Part shown: piece after piece, positions 19,901 through 26,242 of the stretch
Position numbering within the stretch: position 1 is the stretch's first letter
Layout of the letters: every line of letters begins with the position of its first letter
NCBI GenBank assembly: GCA_027596035.1
Contig: JADGJA010000285.1
Coordinates: forward strand, 1-26,242
Reading direction: 5' to 3'
Length of the DNA stretch: 26,242 bases
Source: Thoreauomyces humboldtii
Lineage: Eukaryota; Chytridiomycota; Chytridiomycetes; Spizellomycetales; Powellomycetaceae
The notes under the pieces: generated by a model
Database searches by the model: none
What the model saw: the letters and a program-made list of their open reading frames with translations, nothing else
What the model was told of the DNA's origin: nothing
Position numbers and translations under genes: made by a program

Positions 19901-22900
19901 GAATGGATCACGATGTGGTCTACTGCTGCCGTCGGCTTGAACCTTACCACTGGTGTTCCCGGTCGCAACGGTTACTCTCTGGTCATCGAAAGCAACACTG
20001 CCGGCATCAGCACCGCCGAGCGAGACGGTCCTCCGGATATCGTTTTGTACGATCACAACTCTGCTCCTCTCTGGATGGCTCTTAACACTCGGTACCGAAA
20101 CCACAACGGTTACAAGCACCCGCTCAACTACGAGATGCCCACCGATTTCGTGACCGGACCCAACGACGCCGACCAGGTCGATGCTCACAACGCCATCGAC
20201 CCCTCCATCGTCATCCACTCTCAGCAGAACAACTTGTACAGCCGCACCAACATGACCGCGGACTGGTCCAAGGGCTGCTACGATACCGCCGGCTACACTC
20301 TGCAAGGTGGACAGGCACTGCGATCTCCCAATGGACGTTTCACACTCATCCTGACGGCGGACGGCAACCTGCTGGTCAAGGACGGTCCGCGCACCATGTG
20401 GGAAAGCTACACCAAGAACTTCTGGTACGCGCAGGCACCTTACAAACTGAGGCTTTCCGAGTTCGGCGAGATTTTCATCGAGGACGTCAATGGCTACCAC
20501 ATCTGGCAGAGCATGAACCTCCTGTGGAACCGTGTCAACTCCAAGACCCAGGAGTCTCTCAACTCGCCGGTCCACGGCCCTTACACCTTGGTCATGCAGG
20601 ACAACGGTCAGCTCGCGATCTGGGACGGCAACCAGGTCCCCTTCCTCATTTGGAACCAGTGGGCCAGCACCGACACCGCTGTGCGAAGTTCGATCACGTA
20701 CACCGCCCCCCACCGCTTCTGCAGCATCCTCTGCGGTGATGTCTGCCGACCCGCTGTGATCTACAGTCTCTGGAGCAACAGCACCTCGATCAACCAGCTC
20801 TGGGACGAGGAGACTCTCCGCGTTCCGATCACGTTCCGCGCATTGAACAAGCCGGGAGCCAACCTGGGTTCCATCAACGGGACCCTCGTCCTCACCGATC
20901 CCACCGGAGTCGCCACCGAAATGTTCCACGCCCCAACCGTTAGCACCACTGGAAGGCTTTATCTCGAGCAGAACGGTCTGCTGAACATGAAGGACAAGGC
21001 GAACAACATTCTCTGGTCCAGCGGTGTCTCTGCCGACCCCGTCACTGGGCCGTTCCACGCCTTCGTCAACGCCACCACTGGAGAGCTTGTCGTCAAGGAC
21101 ATCAACGACAAGAAGATCTGGACGTTCCCCAGTGAGGATGTCAGCTGGCTGGCAAGCGGATCAAAGCAGGACCGCCTGACCACCGGAGAGTCGCTCCTGT
21201 CTCCCGACAAGTCCTGGGCTCTGACCTTGGACGCCGCCTCCGTCAAGCTTACGAACACCGTCCTCAAGAGCAGCGTCAACCTCTGGACCGGTTCCGGAGC
21301 CGCTTCGTTTGTGGTTCAGGTATGTTTACTCGCAGCGGTATTATGGCATCTCCGATCTCTGACTCTTTGTGTCTGAAATTTAGGGCGACGAGAACATCGT
21401 TATTTACAACAACCAGCACAACGCTCTCTGGGCCTCGCAGTCCAACCATGGCGGCCCGGGCCCTTTCAACCTCACTCTCAGCAACCTCGGAGAGCTTTGC
21501 ATGACCGACAACACCGGGGCTAAGGCATGGTGCTATTTCGACGCCCCCTCCAACGCCAACTGGCAGCCTCTGACGAACGTCGGAACTGGCCGCTGTCTTG
21601 ACTTCCACGTTGCTGCCGCCGGCTCTCCTGGCCAGCTCTGGGACTGCAACGGTAGCGCCGCCCAGCAGTTCTGGCTCGACTCGGCCACCGGATTCCTTCG
21701 CATGAAGGCGGACACCCAGCTCTGCGTCGCCATTCAAACCCACACCAACTCGGAGCGGGTCGTCCTGGAGCGTTGCGGGGCCACCATCTTCGGCCTCAAC
21801 GTCCAGGCCAGGTGGACCGTCAACGGGCAGAACTTAATGTCGAGCGCTCCTGGCCTTCAGCTGCTCCTGCAGTACGCTGGTTCAGGAAGTGACAGCAGTC
21901 CCGTGCAGATCGGGACGGCGAACGGAGGCGCCACGCAGGCGTGGGTCTTTGGCACTTACGACCCGGGAGCCGGTCTCAAGTTCCAACCCATCATCGGCAA
22001 GTCGACAGGAAAGTGTCTGACCCTCGGCAGCGGCGCCGCGGCGGTCGGAACCGGTCTCGTCCTTTCCGACTGTAACGGACAGGACAACCAGCAGTTCGGA
22101 TACGATGCGACCAACTTCCTCCTGGTCTCGAAGGTCAACCACTTCCTCTGCGTCGGTCAGAACGCGAACAGCAACGGATCTCCCATCGCTCTCCGCACGT
22201 GTCAGAAGAGTGACCCGTTCGCCCGCATCGTCGTCAACAACAACGGTCTGATCTCGGTGGGACCTGGAAACCTCTGCATCGACGTGACGAACAACCTCCC
22301 AGACAACAACACGCCGATCCAAAGCTGGCAGTGCTCGCAGCCGGACATGGCACAGCAGTTCGCTCTCGGAAGCTACAGCCCACCTCAGCCGTCGTACAGC
22401 AGCATCACGACGCACCAGAACGGGAAGTGCGTCGACGTCGGAACCGTCGCGCTCGGATTCCACGCTCGTCTCTGGACGTGCGTTCACGGGAACAACCAGC
22501 AGTTCGGACTCCTGAACGGTCTCATCGTGATCAAGGCGAACCCTTACCTTTGCCTCGGCGCCAACAACCAAGCCGACGGAGCTCCCGTCCTGGTCCAGTA
22601 CTGCTACGCCGGAGCCGGCAACAAGCAGTGGAGTCAGACCGCGACCCGAGGACTCGCCAACGGGAACTTCCTTCTGGACGACGCCAACTACGGCATCGCG
22701 GACGGCAACATCGTCCAACTCGCCGTGAACCGAGGACCTCTGGACCTGGCTCAGATGTGGGAGTTCGGTGACGTGCAGACTCCCCCGCAGACCCTCCACT
22801 CGGACAGCAACACCTTCACTCCGGCGGCGGTCGGCATGATCTCTCCCGACGGCACCGTTCGCGCGTGGATGTCGCCCACGGACGGATCGCTCCTGTACCA

Positions 22901-23138
22901 GAGGAACGGAGGAACCATCCAGACCATCCCCGGCACGTCGACCACCGGATACAAGGGCAACGGCGGCATTTCGATGGGCACGAACGGGTGGATCGGTCTT
23001 TACGATCACAACTCCTTTTACCACACCATTGCCGCACCCCCGGCCTGCAAGGGACCCTACCGCATGGACCTAAACAACGATGGAAAGTTCAGGGCTTGGG
23101 GCGAGAACAACCAGAACTACTACACCTCCCCAAACTAG
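16913..23138 (+). CDS. giant secreted modular lectin-like protein (2053 aa)
   Basis: Exons 16913-21319 and 21384-23138 are joined in phase over a 64-nt intron (CAG/GTATGT...TTTAG). The signal peptide is MKVKAAVFLLAVAANA. Residues 50-105 are Thr/Ser-rich with many N-glycosylation sites (NST). A Cys cluster (GCSICS...HLCCG) is at 111-162, and a possible Kex2-type basic site (KAVRRLNAR) near 236-243. Residues about 321-813 are an extremely Ser/Thr/Gly/Asn-rich block. Then come a Cys-bearing beta-rich segment (813-915) and about nine strand-turn-Trp units between 915 and 1510, such as GNLLVKDGPRTMWES and GQLAIWD. These resemble bulb-type (GNA) mannose lectins, with the QxDxNxVxY sugar motif degenerate. 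Residues about 1530-1930 hold ricin-B-like repeats, each with Cys pairs and QQF/QW (AAQQFWLD, DNQQFGYD, MAQQFALG, NNQQFGLL, NKQW). The end returns to lectin-like strands. There is no transmembrane helix or GPI signal, so it is predicted to be extracellular or wall-bound and to bind carbohydrate. The domain combination is unusual; the sugar target is unknown. Confidence 0.88.
17873..19370 (+). repeat. low-complexity Ser/Thr/Gly/Asn-rich coding block
   Basis: About 490 residues made mostly of Ser, Thr, Gly, Asn, Asp and His, with recurring patterns such as SNWSNGGSSSHSGS and THGTSASN, very few hydrophobic residues and only one Cys pair (near residues 563 and 588). At its edges the pattern alternates polar and small residues like long beta strands. 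It separates the N-terminal Cys region from the lectin-like part and is likely heavily O-glycosylated or a flexible stalk. Confidence 0.8.
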
Positions 23139-24810
23139 AGAGGGGGCAGGACATACTTTTATAGACGAGAGAAGTAGCTTTAGATTATTGTATGCAGATG
23201 GAAAATAGAATCGCACCATCACAACGAGTTCCTGCTTTGTTTGGGTTCGGTTCTTTTTCGAGGGTCCAATACCTGTGCCTCACGGTGGCTCCTGCTGATC
23301 CGAGTCAAGTGCAGTATCGCACATAAGTATCCTCAAATATATGTGGGACTCATTGCCATAGGCAGCCAGTCGGAAGATCGTACCTGAAGGCGAGAAGTAG
23401 GTCTCGGACAGCATCATAACCTTTTTAATGATGCTCTCAACAAAGGCACGCCCGGCTGGGGTGGACAGTGCTGTGCAATCGGTTCTTGACCCGTAAACGC
23501 TCTCAGATCTGAATGACAGTTCGTTGCTGCCACGTAGAATATGGAATCCCATCGAGGCGGCCGCCCTAGAGGCGTCACAGCCTATATCACGGGACCATTG
23601 GTGATAGTTTTCCTCGGTGTTGACGGCCTTGCTGCCGCCTCATCTCATCGCCTGTCGAACTCTTTACCCTTCTACGGTATCTCGTCGGCGGATGTTCACC
23701 ATCGACCTTATTCCAACCTACCTGGTATTGGCCCAGAGTCAGCCGAGCCGTCACGAGAAAGGCCACTTTCGCCATGCAAGCCATGCTAGGATTGGTCCTC
23801 CTATGTGCGTGCGTGCGTGCGCGAAATCGAAACACGTCCATCTTGCCAGTGGTCAGATCAGTCAAATCATGTGAGACCCATCGGTCCACGTCCGTGCATT
23901 TTTTATTTATTTTTTGTTGTTTTTGGTTCACATGTAGAGTACAGTACGTAGAAGAGGATGTTCTCATTCCATTGTCGGGTCCACCTATTTGTCTCTTCAA
24001 CAACGCAAGGAGCTGCCTTGTAGAAGGATATCGAGCCGATCAGCGTACGCAGCAAACGGCGCTGTGTCACAGGTCGGAATCGATGTCCCTCAAATCACAC
24101 GACCCCTAGCAGATGCTAGGAAAGTAGATGGGGGATAAAGGTTGAATATCGCTCCATGTTCCTCCTTTTCTCGTACCTTTGCATCGTTGTCTCCGGAGGG
24201 GCTCCCTCTCCCCGTCCCCTCCCCGAACGTTCGCGCCAGCGTATCGTTTTCGTTGTCCTTCTGTCTTTTTCGTACTCACGCTTTTGATTGCATTTTTTTC
24301 TTGTTGTTTCTGGTTGTCGGAGATATCGAGCACTCGCGATCTCGGGTACCTGAGTTCTGAACTGGAGCGCTTCGACGAGCAATCCTGTATCGAGCAGTCG
24401 TCTCGTTGTCATCGCTCTGTCGGAAAGCCGGAACTCGTCAAACTTTGCGGTGCGCATGCAACCTGCTTCGTAAAATGAACCTACTTGGCGTGAGATACAC
24501 TAGTTCTTTCAATCCTTTTTTTTGTGCGTCAAAGTCGATTTGGTTGTCAGACGTGGCTGAAAGGTGGAACCTTTCGACGCCGAAGATCGAATGAATTCTC
24601 AACGGTCAGGAAGAGATCCGCAGGTATATCAAGAAGTCGGTTCGACAGCCATGACCCGACTGCTGCGCTTGCCCAGCCTGCCGTCAAGCAGATTCCACCG
24701 CTCTTCACCCTGTTACCAGAGGCCGCGCAGATACTACCAATTGCATCGTCAGAGTGCCCCTTCAGCCGCTGGCATCGGAGACTGTATGGCTGCCTTCGAT
24801 GCTGTTTTCC
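23139..24810. other. 1.7-kb gap with one gene remnant candidate
   Basis: It begins with the 3' region of the lectin gene and ends at the 3' end of the minus-strand kinase gene. The only protein-like block is 23639-23280 (listed separately). Other frames are short. Tracts include GTGCGTGCGTGCG at 23808, T-rich runs near 23900, 24293 and 24517, and C/T-rich sequence near 24205. Confidence 0.5.
23280..23639 (-). CDS. possible exon or gene remnant, unknown family
   Basis: The frame is open for 119 codons from just after a TGA (23642-23640) to a TGA at 23280. The first in-frame ATG, at 23552, gives 90 aa. Composition is balanced and protein-like, with ILRGSNELSFRSESVYGSR, then TPAGRAFVESIIKKVMMLSE, then FRLAAYGNESHIYLRILM, alternating helix- and strand-like segments. 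No ATG or clear acceptor starts the longer frame; a weak acceptor (GATGAG) precedes it. I recognise no family. It could be the last exon of a small gene, a decayed piece, or chance. Confidence 0.3.
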   Translation of the reverse strand, partial: GGSKAVNTEENYHQWSRDIGCDASRAAASMGFHILRGSNELSFRSESVYGSRTDCTALSTPAGRAFVESIIKKVMMLSETYFSPSGTIFRLAAYGNESHIYLRILMCDTALDSDQQEPP

Positions 24811-26192
24811 TCACGCGTAGGTTTTCTCGAAAAAGCCATGCCTCAACAACTCGTTCGTATCTGCCCGCTCCGCTGGCTCCCACCGCAACATGCGCTCGGT
24901 CAAGTCCACAAACAGTTCGACCTCGTCGTCCGTCATATCCTGCGGCCTGTCCCTGCGTGCCGCGAACCGCATGTCACCGTACTCCAGATCGTCCGGCTCC
25001 AGCTCGTCCGGGTTCTCCTGGTAGTGCGAGTTCCAAGGAACGGGGCAGATCCAATCGGGCGGAGGACCGATGCGCCTGGCGAGGTCGCGGAGGTATTTGT
25101 CGTCGTCCTTGCCATGGCGGGAGTGTTCCGTGGCGACAAAGAGGCGGGTGGTGACGACCTGCCAGAATACGAGGCCGAGGGTGAAGATGTCGGCCTTGTA
25201 GGTGATGGGACGCGATGGGGAGGGCGGGGCGATGGCCTCGGGCGAGCGGTAGTCGGAGGGCTGAACGATGGGCCGATCGCAGTCGGAGAAGGTCCGGGAG
25301 AAGCCGAGGTCGATTAGGACGAGCCGAAACGGGGCGCCCGAATTGAAGATGATGTGGTCGTGGATCGGGGAGGGACCGACGACGTACTGGATCTCGTCGG
25401 GCGACAAAGGCTTTCCGTCACGTCGCTTGATCCAGGCCACGTCCTGTCTGGTGTTCTGGAGGTTCTTGGCATCCCAGTCGCCATCTTGAGCAAGCTGATC
25501 GGCGGGCCAGTTGCCTTGTAGCTGGATCTCGTCCATCGACATGGAGTCAACGTCATATGACAGTGCGAAGGCGACGTTTCCCGGTTGTATGTCTCGATGG
25601 GCAATGCCTTGAGAATGCAACGAGTCCACTCCGACCAGAATCTGTCGACATATCTCTCGCGCGAGTTTCAAAGACCATGTGGGTACGTACTTGTTAAGTT
25701 CCTCGGACGGTCGCTCGTATCCAAGCGCGATATCCCGGACTTGCTCAAGAACACTGTCAAGACATCTACCAAGCGGTTCGAGTGCAGTGCACAAATGGCT
25801 GCCGTTGACGCTCTCGTGAACGAAGTGATCCAGCGGGAATCCAACATTCGCGTGGTGGCGAGGTTGGGCAGTCGGAAGCGCGTCTTCCGCGGAATGCACT
25901 TTGACCGCGACGTAGTGATTGCCATCGGCTTCTTGATCCTTTGCAAGCCACACCGTCGATTGAGATCCATAGCCGAGCTTCCGAAAGACCTTGTAGCGGT
26001 CGTGGAGCACATCGCCCAGGTGAACGGGACAGAAGTGACCTTTACGATAGTGGTCGACATATTCCTTGATTGCGGAATCGTCAGGCGGGTAGTGGGCGTG
26101 TGATGTAGAGGGCGACTTACGGTTCGGATGAGTGGCCACTCGTAGGGGCATTCGGGATCGCTACCCATGGAGACCGACTTGTACCGCGGAAT
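24811..26192 (-). CDS. SRPK-like serine/threonine protein kinase, probably 5'-partial
   Basis: The main exon is 26064-24811, ending in TGA. The reading frame runs further 5' without a splice, but a 56-nt intron (26120-26065, donor GTAAGT) joins 26168-26121 in phase. This replaces an unlikely start with MGSDPECPYEWPLIRT in front of the family's YRxGxxxPVHLGD lead-in. From ATG 26168 the product is 433 aa; an acceptor (CTAG at 26193) suggests instead that the exon begins at 26192 and the true start lies off-window. Motifs: glycine loop GYGSQSTVWLA (about 47), Lys71 in VAVKV, HRDIQPGN (162-169), DLG (268-270) and SPEA near 290. SRPK-like kinases phosphorylate Ser-Arg proteins; fungi have expanded, diverged copies. 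The segment after Lys71 is short and lacks an obvious alpha-C helix and its Glu, so activity is uncertain. Confidence 0.87.
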
Positions 26193-26242
26193 CTAGCGAG
26201 GGAGCTGAGACGCATCGCCGAGCTTTTGACCTGTTCTCCCCC

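Noticed and set aside
19364..21058. A 564-codon minus-strand open frame
   Set aside because: Antisense of the lectin-like gene; the composition (Val/Arg/Asp-rich) is what a C-ending-codon gene gives on the other strand.
21882..23024. A 380-codon minus-strand open frame
   Set aside because: Antisense shadow of the ricin-B-like part of the lectin gene.
1..26242. tRNA genes, rRNA genes, CRISPR arrays, bacterial operons or Shine-Dalgarno sites
   Set aside because: I looked for the tRNA B-box on both strands and for regular short repeats with spacers and found none; gene structure is eukaryotic.

Overview
The window is nuclear DNA of a eukaryote, almost certainly a fungus. Genes are split by short GT-AG introns (45-128 nt, most 56-92 nt), and the recognisable families include a PDR/CDR-type ABC transporter, a ZIP metal transporter, a fungal SRPK-like kinase, and large secreted proteins with fungal-style signal peptides and pyrimidine-rich leaders. 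I cannot name the genus. Nothing looks bacterial or organellar, and I see no tRNA, rRNA or CRISPR array.

Left part (1-10,000), gene-poor and full of relics. It opens with a near-perfect 36-bp inverted repeat that overlaps the end of a possible reading frame entering from the left. A five-exon orphan gene (583-2000, plus) can be assembled with consistent splice phases. A minus-strand gene (4277-2793) begins with a RING finger and probably ends in a very acidic tail. At 5644-5240 (minus) there is a short piece resembling the N-terminal part of a viral-type archaeo-eukaryotic primase. Two diverged direct repeats of about 340 bp follow (5830-6182 and 6445-6784), each carrying the same 80-bp element with TCGTTCGCC inverted ends and many TACCAG/CTGGTA motifs. 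At about 8700 the 3' end of a decayed PDR ABC transporter (minus) meets, head to head, the 3' end of a ZIP transporter (plus); both lack their 5' parts, so this is a rearrangement breakpoint.

Right part (10,000-26,242), GC-rich and carrying intact genes. It holds a single-exon short-chain dehydrogenase (10035-11030, plus). Next is a divergent pair of very large secreted proteins separated by a 1.5-kb shared upstream region. One is an orphan 1293-residue protein with at least four degenerate internal repeats (15380-11335, minus). The other is a 2053-residue modular protein with a Ser/Asn/Gly/Thr-rich middle, many bulb-lectin-like strands and a ricin-B-like C-terminal part (16913-23138, plus). 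After a 1.7-kb gap with one possible gene remnant, an SRPK-like kinase (minus) runs to the right edge and is probably 5'-incomplete.

The divergent pair is the most interesting candidate for an undescribed system: two giant exported proteins, one lectin-like and one repetitive, sharing a promoter region rich in TGTAC motifs. A joint role at the cell surface is inference only.
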